Below are positions 1-11,634 of a stretch of DNA of 64,000 nucleotides, one piece after another (position 1 is the first letter of the stretch; each line of letters starts with the position of its first letter). The stretch is from Serripes groenlandicus (Eukaryota > Mollusca > Bivalvia > Cardiida > Cardiidae). The stretch is from contig JASEVX010000007.1 of NCBI GenBank assembly GCA_031761405.1, forward strand, positions 58,735,803 through 58,799,802. The letters are read 5' to 3'. Position numbers and translations under genes: made by a program. The notes under the pieces are model-generated. The model had not been told where the DNA came from. It did not search any database and worked only from the letters and a program-made list of their open reading frames with translations.

Positions 1-600
1 GTGTATGCTTTTTGATCACTAATCAGCCGTTCAAATCTTCTTCTCAGGTCCGATTTCAAAATAATTTCACAAGAATGTTCCTCATGTGGTCCTCATTCAA
101 ATTGATTCCATCGAGAACTTTGCTTGCTGCAGCATCAGAAAGATGGAAAAATGCCAAAACTTGACAAAAAGCACTGGCCTTGTTTGAAAATATATTGGAC
201 ACAAATGTTCCTAGTCCTTGGTTGAAACTCCAAGGGGGCGAGTCGGTTTTCCTTAAAATGTATATGTAGAAAAATCTTTTACAAAAGTACTGGCCAGATT
301 TGGAACATAACTTGGTGACCTACAAAGATTGGTGAAATTATTCCCATCTATCGAAAAACATGGCCACCAGGGGGTTGGGCATTTCCCCCCTAAAAATATG
401 TATATATAGTGAAAACTGTCCAAAAGTATTGGCCTGATTTTACAATAATTTTGCACAAAATATTCTTGAGTGACCCTCTACCAAGATTGTTGAAATTATT
501 CCGATCAGTTGTTAAACATGGCCACCAGGGCAAGTTGTTTGTTTTCTTTGTATGCATATAGTTAAATTATAGAAAACTGTTGAAGTTCCATGAATCAGGT
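1..600. repeat. Tandem array, GGCCACCAGGG family (about 155-bp units)
   Basis: Units carry the phrases CATGGCCACCAGGG, a GTGACCCTC segment and a GAAAACTGT segment. Same family and direction as 47.9-48.96 kb, and opposite direction to 12.9-13.5 and 17-17.9 kb. It continues beyond the window start. From 600 to 952 I see nothing. Confidence 0.7.
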
Positions 601-952
601 GAGCAATATAGGACCATTTAGGTCCTTATTATGAAAATCCGTACAAGAAGTAAACAATACAGTAGATTCCCCTTCACACATGCAGACATTTTGACATAAC
701 TGCATAATATTATCATGCATATAGTATAACACCACTGTCCGTCCGTCCTAACTGGTGTCTGCAAATACCAAGAAAGTGTTGGATATTGAAAAATATATTG
801 TCTCATCAATTTCACCATTTTCTTCTAAATGTATATGCTACTGAAACCTTAGAAGTGATTCTTGTCAGTTTACTTATTAGGAAGAGAAATTGCCTTACTT
901 TTAATTGAATAAGAGATTGAGGGGCATATAGTGTTTGTTTGTGGTAAACAAC

Positions 953-1136
953 TTAACCCTTTCCCACATTCAAACACTTTCTGCTGCCTCTACAAAAGTA
1001 GATGACTTTTGAAAACATTTTGTCAAAAGTGGAAATTGCTCATTATCCAATTGTCATATTGTCAATCATAAGATGTTAACTATTTCCGTCTGTATGTTTT
1101 GAAAGTCTTTTGCTGTTGAATGTGGGAAAGAGATAA
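953..1136. mobile_element. TTAA MITE copy
   Basis: Starts TTAACCCTTTCCCACATT and ends GTGGGAAAGAGATAAAC. Degenerate inside. Confidence 0.6.
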
Positions 1137-1360
1137 ACATAATTTTTAACCCATCAGAGAAAGGACTTTCATAATAGGTATTTGTATTCATTGTGACAAG
1201 CCCTTCATACCAAGCGGTGACCTTTAACCAACTTTTTCAAGAACTTGGTCACTGACCATTAGTTAGCCTGTTGTTGACATAAACTATATCCCCGCTTACC
1301 TGTATACAGCAAATCTGAAGCAAACTACATGTACTTTGAACAATTATGGAATTTAGTTCA

Positions 1361-1430
1361 GCAATTTCTCCTTCTGCCATAATCATTCAATGCATTTGCT
1401 GCAGAGGCATCTGTATGTGGGAAAGTCATG
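1361..1430. mobile_element. TTAA MITE fragment
   Basis: Right-hand part only: TTTGCTGCAGAGGCATCTG then ATGTGGGAAAG. Confidence 0.5.
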
Positions 1431-1453
1431 TGACTAGAACTTTTTAGTGATAC

Positions 1454-1545
1454 CCAACAGTTCTTGACATTGACCTCCTTTTGATACCAACAGTTCTTGA
1501 CATTGACCAACCTTTTGATACCAACAGTTCTTGACATTAACCTCA
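1454..1545. repeat. 33-bp minisatellite, about 3 copies
   Basis: Unit contains CAACAGTTCTTGACATTGAC followed by CTCCTTTTGATAC. The short open frame across it is only the repeat read through. Confidence 0.8.
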
Positions 1546-1610
1546 TTTTGGTCATAGAGTATAAAACTATCGCGGAAAAGAAGATATATATATATTTTTT
1601 AAAGTAAATG

Positions 1611-1759
1611 TGTCATTCGTCTACCACCAATATGGAAATGCAGCCAGTTGCTTGGAAATATTATTGTGTGGAGTACTGGTGGGATAAAGCCAGGAAGCAT
1701 ATGGGTAGATTAATTGGTCTCTGTGATATGACTGATTTTATTTTTTGAAAACCGTTTAA
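1611..1759 (+). mobile_element. SINE core fragment
   Basis: Holds the core phrases GTCATTCGTCTACCACCAAT, GCAGCCAGTTGCTTGGAAA and GTGATATGACTGA but no tRNA head. A degenerate TTAACCCTTTC...GAAAGGTTAA segment follows at 1757-1839. Confidence 0.6.
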
Positions 1760-2125
1760 CCCTTTCTATATCTTAATTTTGAGAATTTTCTCCTGCCACA
1801 ATAAATAGCTGTCTTCTGTAGAGTTATTAGAAAGGTTAAATTACCATGGACAACTCTTGAAGCAGACTGTTTCTTGTAACATTAAGGAACACAATGACAT
1901 AGTCATTCTTATTGACTTGTCCTGTCCAAATGTGTAAGTTCTACACATTTGTTCTGATTAATTGCATTTTGTGTACCATGCCTTGGTATAGATCAATTCT
2001 ATTATGTCTGTCCATCAAATTGAATTTGGTTATAGTTGTTGGTAGGCCACACATGTCCCTTTGTATTTCTTTTACCAAATTAACTGTTTGCACTTTTTCA
2101 TTTAGAATATATCTCCATGTTTCAG

Positions 2126-2300
2126 AACTCCCAGAACCAACAACCATCGTCGTCAATATTCCACGCCCGAGAGACCTCTCAATACCTCCATGAATTCCAG
2201 TTTTCATTTGTCTCCACCTGGTTCCCTGTCTAGAGCTTTCAGTAATGAGATGTTAGAGTGGTATGATGGAGAAGGGGAACAGCTTCCTACATCTGTATGA
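2126..2300 (+). CDS. Terminal coding exon of an unidentified gene
   Basis: An acceptor TTTCAG precedes an open frame (entering with one base left from the previous codon) that ends in TGA at 2298-2300. The 58-residue reading is Ser/Pro/Asn-rich, then acidic: it includes SSFHLSPPGSLSRAFSNEM and ends EWYDGEGEQLPTSV. The composition looks like real protein and unlike the repeats around it. Three bases after the stop is a good donor (CAG/GTAACAG), so the exon may splice on within the 3' UTR or have another isoform. I do not recognise the family. Earlier exons must lie before the window, as none is convincing in 1-2125. Confidence 0.45.
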
Positions 2301-2482
2301 CAGGTAACAGAAAATTGTTTGACACCTATGGAAGACAACGTGCGAAAAACATAATGGAATAAGGCTACATTGTTTCAAATGAGCAATTTCTCCCTTTCAC
2401 ACACATTTAATGTTTTTGTCTTCTGCGTTGGCAGGTTTACGCATAGCGAGCAGTTTTCTGTCTGTCATCTGTTCATCAAGCT

Positions 2483-2712
2483 TTAACCCTTTACCTCATA
2501 TAGACGCTTTCTGACGCATCTGCAGCAGACGGCTTTTTGAAAACATAGTGACAAAAGAAGAAATTGCACAAAACGTGCAATTTCTCCTTTTGCCACAATG
2601 TTTTCCACTTTTTGTCATAGGTTATCCATTCAATTATGGAGATTTTCTATTTTTTGACAAAATACGTTTAAAGTCGTCTGCTGCAGAATTGTCGTATGAG
2701 GGAAAGGGTTAA
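2483..2712. mobile_element. TTAA MITE, full length
   Basis: TTAACCCTTTACCTCATATA to ATGAGGGAAAGGGTTAA, with TTAA at both ends. The central hairpin is AAATTGCACAAAACGTGCAATTT. Confidence 0.85.
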
Positions 2713-2764
2713 CTTGCTATCTTATTGGCAAGGTAACATTCTTGATAGTTCCAAAGTTTCCTGT

Positions 2765-4150
2765 AATTATACCCCCAAAAAACAAAGTTTTGGGGGGGTA
2801 TATAGGAGTCACTGTGTCGGTCGGTCGGTCGGTCGGAAGCCATATTTTGTCCGGACCATATCTTAACAATGCAACATAGGATTTGAACGAAACTTCATAG
2901 GATGATACAACACATTGAGAGGAAGTGCGGTGTACAGGAACCATAACTCTATTTTATCTAAATACAAAGTTATTGCCCTTTGTTACTTTTTCTTATTCGT
3001 AGAGTCTTGTCCGGAGCATAACTTTAAATCTAATTGTTGGAATTTAATAAAACTTCATAGGATGATACAACACATTGAGAGGAAGTGCAGTGTATAGGAA
3101 CCATAACTCTATTTAATCTAAATAAAGAGTTATTGCCCTTTGTTACTTTTCCTTGTCCGGAGAATTACTTAATAACTAACAGATGGAATCTAATAAAACT
3201 GCATACAATGGTAGAGCATAATCAGAGGAAGTGCAGTGTACAAGAAACATAACTCTAATTTACATAATTACAGAGTTATTGCCCTTTGTTACTTTTTCTT
3301 ATTCGTAGAGTCTTGTCCAGAGCATAACTTTAAAACTGATTCTTGGAATTTATTAAAACTTCATAGGATGATACCACACATTGAGAGGAAGTGCAGTGTA
3401 CAGGAACCATAACTCTATTTAATCTAAATACCGAGTTATTGCCCTTTGTTACTTTTTCTTGTCCGGAGAATTACTTAATAACTAACAGATGGAATCTAAT
3501 AAAACTGCATACAATGGTAGAGCATAATCAGAGGAAGTGCAGTGTACAAGAACCATAACTCTAATTTACATAATTACAGAGTTATTGCCCTTTGTTACTT
3601 TTTCTTATTCGTAGAGTCTTGTCCAGAGCATAACTTTAAAACAAATTGTTGGAATTTAATTAAACTTCATAGGATGATACAACACATTGAGAGGAAGTGC
3701 GGTGTACAGGAACCATAACTCTATTTTATCTAAATACAGAGTTATTGCCCTTTGTTACTTTTTCTTGTCCGTAGAATTACTTAATAACTAATAGATGGAA
3801 TCTAATAAAACTACATATAATGGTAGAGCATAATCAGAGGAAGTGCAGTGTACAAGAAACATAACTCTACTTTACATAATGACAGAGTTATTGCCGTTTG
3901 TTACTTTTTCATATTCGTAGAGTCTTGTCCGGAGCATAACTTTAAAACTAATTGTTGGAATTTAATAAAACTTCATAGGATGATACAACACATTGAGAGA
4001 AAGTGCAGTGTACAGAAACCATAACTCTATTTAATCTAAATACAGAGTTATTGCCCTTTGTTACTTTTTCTTGTTTACAGAGTTATGGCCCTTTTGTTGG
4101 TCGGTCGTAAACCATATTTTGAGTCAAGGTGCTGTTTTGGGGGTATTTAT
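2765..4150. repeat. Tandem-unit element, alternating ~160/147-bp units
   Basis: The phrase GAGGAAGTGCAGTGTACA recurs at about 2920, 3079, 3229, 3385, 3531, 3691, 3837 and 3996, so spacing alternates near 160 and 147: a two-part higher-order unit. It is bounded by a CCCCAAAA...TTTTGGGG stretch with (TCGG)n at 2817-2836 and by TCGGTCGT then TTTTGGGGGTAT at the far end. Confidence 0.8.
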
Positions 4151-4312
4151 CATCTTCAGTGATATTTCTAGTTATTTCAGATGTCATTTTGGATTTGTCC
4201 ATCAATAAATGTAGAAATAGGTTGATTTACAATTTTCCTGTATACATGATTAAAAATGCATAGCTGAAAAAGGAAAAAAATAATTATTTCTCACACAATG
4301 TTACCAACTATA

Positions 4313-4564
4313 TTAAACTTTTCCCATACACAAGACTCTTTCTGATGCCTCTGCAGCAGACGAATATTATAAACATTGTAGCAAAAGGAGAAATTACTAA
4401 TAATGACTAAATTTTTCCTTTCTCCAGAATAATTTCTGCCATACTAATTTGATTCAACATCCTGTATCAGTATTACTGACAAATTGCCAAAATGCAAGAG
4501 ATTTTTCCATATTTTTGCCTTGATGTCATCTGCTGCAGATTTGTTTTATGTGGGAAAGGGTTGA
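4313..4564. mobile_element. TTAA MITE copy
   Basis: Full-length but with a disturbed left end (TTTTCCCATACAC); right end TATGTGGGAAAGGGTTGA. Confidence 0.7.
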
Positions 4565-4746
4565 CAGTTGCAAACTCATTTTTTCTTCCACAGAGGTCAG
4601 TTCATCGTAGGAAATTATCATTAAATTAAATTGTTATCTTAGTCTGTAACAACATACAAAATCTTTCTGCAGCAGACAGCTTTTTAAAACATTGTAGCAA
4701 AAGGAGAACTTGCTCATGATGAGAAATATTAAATAATGAAAATATG

Positions 4747-4976
4747 TTATCCCATTACTTCACACAGACGACATTTAACGCCTGCTGTTACAGACAACTT
4801 TTGAAAACATTGCAATAAAAGGTGAAATTGCTCAAAACGAGCAATTTCACCTTTTATTGCAATATTTTCAACTTTTTATCAATATAATTATTTCAGTTTT
4901 CTAGTTCTGTGAAATTATTTGTCTGATAAGTGTAAAGCAGACGACTTTTGAAAAATCATGTGAAGTAATGGGTTAA
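4747..4976. mobile_element. MITE with variant termini (CCCATTACTTCACA)
   Basis: Body matches the TTAA MITE (GCAGACGACTTTTGAAAA, hairpin TGAAATTGCTC...GAGCAATTTCA), but both ends read TTA[T/A]CCCATTACTTCACA instead of CCCTTTCCCACATA. The two ends agree with each other, so this is a subfamily, not decay. Confidence 0.75.
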
Positions 4977-5039
4977 TGGATTAGAGTTGAAAACATTGTA
5001 GCAAAAGAAGAACTTAGTTGAAGAGTTATTTTCCTTTTT

Positions 5040-5800
5040 ATACGCCCGTTTTAAAAAAAAATGGATTGTATTATAGTTTTACCTGCGGCGTACAGGCGGG
5101 CGGGCGGCGTCCAGTTTGTTGTCAGCTCAATAACTTTAGAAGCCTTTGTCCAATCATCAAGAATTAATGCCCTTTAATTATAGAAATTACCCAAAATTGG
5201 TCTTGTCAGCTCAACAACTTTAGAAGCCCTTCTCCAATCATCACCAAATTTGGTCAGAATGTGAATTGACATAATATCTCGAACCGGTTCGATAACTAGC
5301 CATATCGCTTTAGTCAATCAAGAGTTATTAACCCTTTTATTAAAGAAATTACCTAAAATTGGGATTGTCAGCTCAATAACTTTAGAAGCCTTTGTCCAAG
5401 CTTCACCAAATTTGGTCAGAATGTGTATTGGCATATCTCGGACAAGTTCGATAACTAGCCATAATGCTTTAGTCAATCAAGAGTTATCGCCCTTTAATTA
5501 AAGAAATTACCTAAAATTGGTCTTGTCAGCTCAATAACTTGAGAAACTTTCCAGAAGCCTTTGTCCAATCATCACCAAATTTGGTCAGAATGTGTATTGG
5601 CATAATATCTTGGACAAGTTTGATAACTTACCACGTTATCTTAGTCACTACACACTTATGTCCCTCGAAATGGCCAAAACTGTACTAACAGTGTCTGCTC
5701 TCTAAATTTGCCCGATGTACAGCCAATTAGCACTATACTTAATTGGTCTCAAAAAAACAGGATGGGCGTATTTTGTGACATTTGGCGCTCTTGTTTCCAC
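5040..5800. repeat. Tandem-unit element, ~157-bp units (family of 16450-16930)
   Basis: Repeating phrases GTCAGCTCAATAACTTTAGA, CACCAAATTTGGTCAGAATG and GAGTTATTGCCC recur about every 157 bases. A GGCGGGCGGGCGG stretch lies at the left edge and the phrase ACATTTGGCGCTCTTGTTTCC at the right. An inverted relative lies in CYB561D2 intron 1. Confidence 0.75.
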
Positions 5801-5870
5801 ATAGAAAAATATGCAGCAGATGGAAAATCGTTTTAAAAAAGAAATGTTTTCAAAAATATGAAAAAATAAG

Positions 5871-6100
5871 TTAACCCTATCCCTCATACGACAATTCTGC
5901 AGCAGACGACTTTGAACATATTTTGTCAGAAAATAGAAAATCTCTATGATTGAATGGATAACCTATGACCTAAAGTAGAAAACATTGTGGCAAAAGGAGA
6001 AATTGCTCGTTTTGAGCAATTTCTTCTTTTGTCGCCATGTTTTCAAAAAGCTGTCTGCTGTAGAGGCGTCAGAAAGTGCCTATATGTTGTAAAGGGTTAA
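5871..6100. mobile_element. TTAA MITE, full length
   Basis: TTAACCCTATCCCTCATACG to GTTGTAAAGGGTTAA; hairpin AAATTGCTCGTTTTGAGCAATTT. Confidence 0.8.
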
Positions 6101-6322
6101 TCAACGAATCCTAAATTTTTGCTGCTTTTCTATTTGAAATGAATAAATGAGTACAAATATCTTCTTCTTTTTCCAGATTTTAAGACGGTATTCACCCTAA
6201 GACACAAATCACAATGAAGCACGCGGGGAAATCCATCCTTACAGTGGGATAGACAAACTGGGCTTTCACACAGAATACTAGTGTTTACTAGAATAAACAT
6301 GATAACCATCATGTATGTGATC

Positions 6323-6547
6323 TTAACTATTTCCCACATACAACAAATCTGCAGCAGACGACTTTGAAAACATCTCAACAATAATATGGAAAATCTCCCT
6401 ACATGAATACTTATTGAAAAGAGTTGAAAACATTGTGTCAAAAGGAGAAATTGGTTGTTTTGAGCAATTTCTTCTTTTGTCATAATGTTTTCAAAAGTCG
6501 TCTGCTACAGAGGCATCAGAAAGTGTCTATAGGTGGGAAAGGGTTGA
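6323..6547. mobile_element. TTAA MITE, full length
   Basis: TTAACTATTTCCCACATACA to GGTGGGAAAGGGTTGA, with the usual CTGCAGCAGACGACTTTGAA arm. Confidence 0.8.
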
Positions 6548-6808
6548 TGACAAAATTAGTCTACAATAAGATTTCATTATCACATACATTTCTGAATGTG
6601 ATCAATGTTTTGGATAATTGACATTGACCCCTTCCACAGTACAGACAGTTTTTGGCATAGGGAAAACGTCGACATACGAGATCAAGAATTGGAATATATA
6701 TATATGGTTACAAATACATGTTCTGTCATTTGACAATTTCTTCTTGTATTTCGATACTTTATGACAAGAGAAACGAGTGAAGATGACTTATATGTATTGA
6801 TTGGTGCA

Positions 6809-7026
6809 TTAAGCCTTTTCCACATACAACAAATCTGGAGCAGACGGCTTTAAAAACATGATGCAAATGTTTTTGAAAATATCTATAAACGACATGATTT
6901 ATTATTGAGTAGAGTTGAAAACATTGTAGCAAAAGGAAAAATTGCTTATTATTTACCACAATGTTTTCAAAAGTCAATATCTGCTGCAAAGTTTTCAAAA
7001 TGCGTCTGAAAGTGGGAACGATTTAA
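6809..7026. mobile_element. TTAA MITE copy
   Basis: TTAAGCCTTTTCCACATACA to AGTGGGAACGATTTAA; hairpin partly decayed. Confidence 0.7.
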
Positions 7027-7191
7027 CGCTTAACCTGATATGTATTTTTGGACATTCCCAAATTGACTTTATATAATAGGGCTGCCTATGATAATGATAA
7101 TTTTTTTTGACAAATCTAGAAACAATCTTGAAAAAAAGAGTTGTATGAAAAAGAGTAAGCTGTTAGTTACAAGGAATTGTGTGATTCTTTA

Positions 7192-7432
7192 GCCCTGGTA
7201 GCTCAGTTGGTCGGGACGTGATCTGCAATCCACAGGTTTTGAGATTGAACCCTAGATCTGCCAAAAGTCACCGATACATTTCCTCATTGTTATGTGTTAA
7301 AGCAGCCAGTTGCATGGAAAGTATGTTGTGAAGAGTACTGGTGTGAGAAAGCCAGATAACATATGAGTAGGTGATATGGCCTCCATGTTATGAATGAAAA
7401 AATGTTGAAACGGATAAACCCCAGTTGGTCAA
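7192..7432 (+). mobile_element. SINE, tRNA-headed, complete but decayed
   Basis: Head CCCTGGTAGCTCAGTTGGTC (A-box) with a decayed B-box; core GCAGCCAGTTGCATGGAAAG and GAGTACTGGTGTGAGAAAGC; 3' end GTTGAAACGGATAAACCCC. Confidence 0.75.
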
Positions 7433-7468
7433 CGATTCTTAAATTTAATAATTTACTTAGCAATCATG

Positions 7469-7610
7469 TGAACCTTTTTTAACATACAAAAAATCTGCAG
7501 CTGACAAACTGTGAAGGTATTTATGCAAAATACGATATATATACAGTCATGTAAGCATGATTTATTGTATTACTATAAATGTATCTGCAAGTGGGAAATG
7601 GAAGGGTTAA
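7469..7610. mobile_element. TTAA MITE, internally deleted
   Basis: Left arm with AAATCTGCAGCTGAC and right end AAGTGGGAAATGGAAGGGTTAA; the central hairpin is missing. It shares its terminal TTAA with the next copy. Confidence 0.65.
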
Positions 7611-7829
7611 AACCCTTTCCCACAAACAACAAATTAACTGCAGACAACATCTGGGCAAGATTATATTATATCTTTATAAGGGAAAGTTTAATCATTAAAA
7701 GGAGTTGAAGACATTGTTGCAAAAGGAGAAATTGCTTGTTTTGAGCAATTACTTCTTTTGTGAAAGTGTTTTCAAAAGTAACCTGTTGCTGAGGCGCCAG
7801 AAAGCGCCTTTATGTGGGATAGGGGTTGA
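7607..7829. mobile_element. TTAA MITE, abutting the previous copy
   Basis: Begins TTAAAACCCTTTCCCACA on the TTAA that ends the preceding copy; ends TATGTGGGATAGGGGTTGA. Confidence 0.75.
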
Positions 7830-7927
7830 GCTATTGTTGATTAAAATACGATAAAAATAAAAGAAAGTATTTTAAATATTCACCTTATTCCATCATATGC
7901 TATCAATAGACAGACATTGAGAATCTA

Positions 7928-8156
7928 TTTACCCTTTTCCCTATACAGAAGCTTTCTGACGCCTCTGAAGCTGACGACTTTGGAAAACATTGTAGAAAAA
8001 GAAAAATTTGATCATAATGAGCAATTTCTCCTTTTGCCATAATGTTTTCCACTTTCAGTGATAGGTTATCCATTCAGTTATAGAGATTTTCCATTTTGTG
8101 ACAAAATATGTTCAAAGTTGTCTGCTGCAGATTTCTTGTATGAGGGAAAGGGTTAA
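7928..8156. mobile_element. TTAA MITE, full length
   Basis: TTTACCCTTTTCCCTATACA to ATGAGGGAAAGGGTTAA. From 8157 to 8469 nothing further is seen. Confidence 0.75.
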
Positions 8157-8469
8157 AATAATGAATTAAATATGTAATTTTGTAACAGTGAATGCCATCG
8201 TTGAAACATGCAAGGAGAACTAGTAGTTTTTGCTCAGTATTTTCAGACATTGCTGCCAATGTTTTCTAAATGTGGTTTTTTGTCAAGGAAGGGATAAACT
8301 AGATTAACAAGCCCCTAAATTGTCTGGTTTCATTATTATTGCCTTTATTTTATCTACAAATTTTAAATAATATGTCAAATAAACTAAACTCATTGAACAA
8401 TGTCTTATTGTTTTATCTTAAATACCTGGTATATGTCTACTGACACCAATATATGTTATTATGCTCTCT

Positions 8470-9480
8470 GATTTTTTTTCGGGGGAGCAAATAGTCGCCT
8501 CTTTGATGTCCGTCCCACTTTTGTCTGGTCTATTTGTAACTCAGCAACCACTGACTTGAATTCGATGAAACTGTATGGGAAACTTCACTAATAAGGGAGC
8601 AAATAGTCGTCTCTTTGCCGTCTGTCTGTCCCCACTTTTGTCTGGTCTATTACTTGGCAACCACTGTCTTGAATTCGATGAAACGGTATGGGAAGCTTCA
8701 CTCTTAAGAGGAGATGTGCATATTATCAACATGTTCCAGTTCCATGATCTTTCACAGAGTTATTGCCCTTTTAATTTACGTCGGTCCTACCTTTATCCGG
8801 ACTATTTCTGAGCATCCACCGACTTGAATACAATGTAACTTTATTGGAAGCTTCACTAACAGGAGGAAAAGTGAACATTATTGACATGGTCTTTCACAGA
8901 GTTATTGCCCTTTGTCAGGAGTATTTTCCATTAACCACCGACTTGAAGTTGATGAAACTATGGGAAGCTTCACTAACAAGAGTAGATGTGCAAATAATTA
9001 ACATGTTCCGGTTCGATGATTTTTCACAAACTTATAGCCCTTTTAATACTCCTTGTTTGTCCGGGCTATTTCTCGGCAACCAATGACTTGAATTCAATGA
9101 AACTGGGAAATTTCACTAACAAGAGGAAGAAGAGATGTGAATATTATCCCCACATTCATGGAGTTATTGCCCTTTTATATATGACATAGGAGACTTTGTC
9201 TCCAGGATATTTATCAGCAACCACCGGTCTGAATTCAATGATAACTAAAGAGAATATGTTTTCACAATGTTCCGGCTGAACTATTTCTCACAGAATTGTG
9301 GGCCTTGGAATTTATATAAAGTATGATATGGGACTATTTGTGTATGGATTTTTCAGCAATTACATGTTGGAATTCAATGACACTTTAAAGGAAGCATCAC
9401 TATCAAAAGAAGATGTGCATAATATAACTATTTTCACTTTTGTACTTGCTTTTTACTTACTTTTGGCAAACATTATTTAG
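8470..9480. repeat. Tandem-unit element, degenerate ~130-bp units
   Basis: Phrases CCACTTTTGTCTGGTCTATT, AACCACTGACTTGAATTC, GAAACTTCACTAA and CAGAGTTATTGCCCTTTTA recur with drift. Small open frames here are repeat read-through. Confidence 0.7.
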
Positions 9481-9589
9481 CTAGATATTGTTTACTGAAT
9501 CACCATTCCTGTGTCCTCTATACTTCAGGGAGCATCCTCGTAATCGCCCATATCTTGTTTTATTTGTGATGATTTGTCAAGTCATCTTG

Positions 9590-9790
9590 CTTAACTGGTG
9601 TTTTATGTCGCTTTCAACAATTATTCAGTTATATCACTGCAATTCCTGTATGAATTACCAGTACTACCAGTATTATTTATCCTGACGGGACACATCAGTC
9701 GTAATACTGTCCCTGCAACAAGTCCCAGGGAGGGAAGCCATTACTACCATTTTATGTAGTCTTTGGTATGTCCGGGACCAAACATTTTCA
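9590..9790 (-). mobile_element. SINE, second type, reverse orientation
   Basis: Holds TCGCTTTCAACAATTATTCA, ACCAGTACTACCAGTATTA and AGGGAGGGAAGCCA, matching in reverse the SINE at 34677-34925. The tRNA part is truncated. Confidence 0.6.
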
Positions 9791-9841
9791 AATAAAAAGA
9801 CAGGCACCTCTCTCCAGAGGCACTTACTAACTGTTATTACA

Positions 9842-10060
9842 TTAACCCTTTTCCCACATACAACAAATCTGCAGCAGGCGACATTGAAAACATCTAGACA
9901 AAAATAGGGAAAATCTCTATAAATGAAAGTATAATAATTGAATAGTTGAAAACATTGTGGCAAATGGTGAAATTGCTCATCATGAGCAATTTCACCTTTG
10001 CCACAGTGTTTTCAAAAGTCGTCTGCTGCAGAGGCGTTACTGTATGTGGGAAAGGGTTAA
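9842..10060. mobile_element. TTAA MITE, full length
   Basis: TTAACCCTTTTCCCACATAC to GTATGTGGGAAAGGGTTAA, with hairpin GTGAAATTGCTC...GAGCAATTTCAC. A well-preserved reference copy. Confidence 0.85.
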
Positions 10061-10217
10061 TTGATCTTTTTATGCTCATATGAAATGAGGAAAAAAAATG
10101 GCCATAGAAACTGTACGCCAGGTAAAACTGCAGAGAGTTTGCTGGATACGTAGTTCCGTATCAACTAAGTAGTCAACTTAGATGAAGGTAGTTTCTATTT
10201 ATATGAGAAAAGGTACA

Positions 10218-10387
10218 AGATGGCTTTTCTGAACAGTGTAGATCCGAACAGTCTGATCAAGATCTACACTGGTCATATTTTGGTTACACAAGGGTGTTAG
10301 AAAACTCTTTGTCAACTTGTGTAGATTCTGATAAAACTGAACAGATGGTCAAGATGATCTGAACCTACACTATTCAGAAATGCCAAC
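10218..10387. repeat. Imperfect inverted-repeat element
   Basis: TGGCTTTTCTGAACAGTGTAG at the left mirrors CTACACTATTCAGAAATGCCA at the right, giving a ~170-bp MITE-like unit. No clear target duplication. Confidence 0.5.
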
Positions 10388-10679
10388 TTAAAACTTTTCT
10401 AATTGACTGGAGGATGAAGCTAGCGCAAGAGGTGAAACATCATTAGTCCAAATTTAGTTATGCCCTAAACTTCAAGATGTTGGAGGGGGAATACTTCTTT
10501 GTTTCCTGCTGCAGTCATCAGCTTTAAGACATTTTCTTTGATAGATGATTGCTTTCTTACTGGACCACATTTGAAAACACTGGAATAAAAATGAATTAGC
10601 TCAAAAAGGGCAAATCTCCTGTTCCCATAATGTTTTATACTTTGCATCAAAATGATATCCCATTTTTTGGCAAAATTAA

Positions 10680-11110
10680 ATTATTTCCACTATAAAAACA
10701 TAGAAGGGTCCCTGGTGGCCATGTTTTTCAACGGATCGCAATAATTTTAACAATTTTGGGTCACCAAAGGAACATTTGAGGCAAAATTATTTTCAAATCC
10801 GACCAGTACTTTTGGACATTGGGGATTAATGCCATTTTCAACATTATTTCAGTCATATCAGGCGACAGTTCACTTATTAATGATCCCTAGTCTAGGAAAC
10901 CAAGGGACCTCCACCATGACCGTCAGGCCGCGACTGGGGACTCCCGGTTTCTAATCCCCAACGGTAACCACTAGACCACGTTGTATTCCTGTTAAGGAAA
11001 AGGTGGCCATATATTTTTGGCGGATTGGAATAATTTGAATAATCTTGGTAGAGGGTCACCCAAGGAACAGTTGTGCCATATTATCTTTAAAATCAGGCCT
11101 GTACCTTAAG
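10680..11110. repeat. GGCCACCAGGG-family units split by a SINE
   Basis: Reverse-oriented units at 10700-10830 and 10985-11110 (TGGTGGCCATGTTTTTCAAC, GGTAGAGGGTCACCCAAGGA) flank a tRNA-headed SINE. Confidence 0.6.
10862..10985 (-). mobile_element. SINE, third type, truncated
   Basis: In reverse it reads GTGGTCTAGTGGTTACCGTT (A-box) then GGGGATTAGAAACCGGGAG. Same type as 63815-64000. The CGCGACTGGGGA segment is shared. Confidence 0.6.
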
Positions 11111-11634
11111 TCTTAACCTTTTGGAAATATACAACATTTCTGATGCTGCAGCAGCCAAAGTACTGCATCAAATTAAATTCTTTGAACAGTTTTGAAAGAG
11201 GTCCACTCAAAAAACATTGTTGTGAAATTATTTTAAATTCGAGACGGACAACAGCGCCAGGTGGTGAGCGATCACAATAGCTGACCCCGCACTTCGTGCT
11301 CAGGTGCGCTTAAAACAAAGGACAGGACATAGAGGTTAGGATTATTTTGCCCCATGGCAGTGGAACAATACTCATCCCTTGTTTTACCTTTTGCCACAAT
11401 GTTTCCAAAGTTTTCTGCTGCTGAAGATATTGGAAAGTCCTCAAAAAAAGGTATTTGGGTTCTAGGCTCCTCTAAATTGTAAACAATTGACAGAGGTTGA
11501 TACAGTTCAATCCCTTGCAATAAAGATTTCCTTTTTACTCAACTTAATCAAAAGTTTGTGACAGAAAGGTTGAAACCTTCCCCCTGAGTCAAACAACTTT
11601 AGACCTGCCTTAATCAGACTTCTCTTTGGCATTA

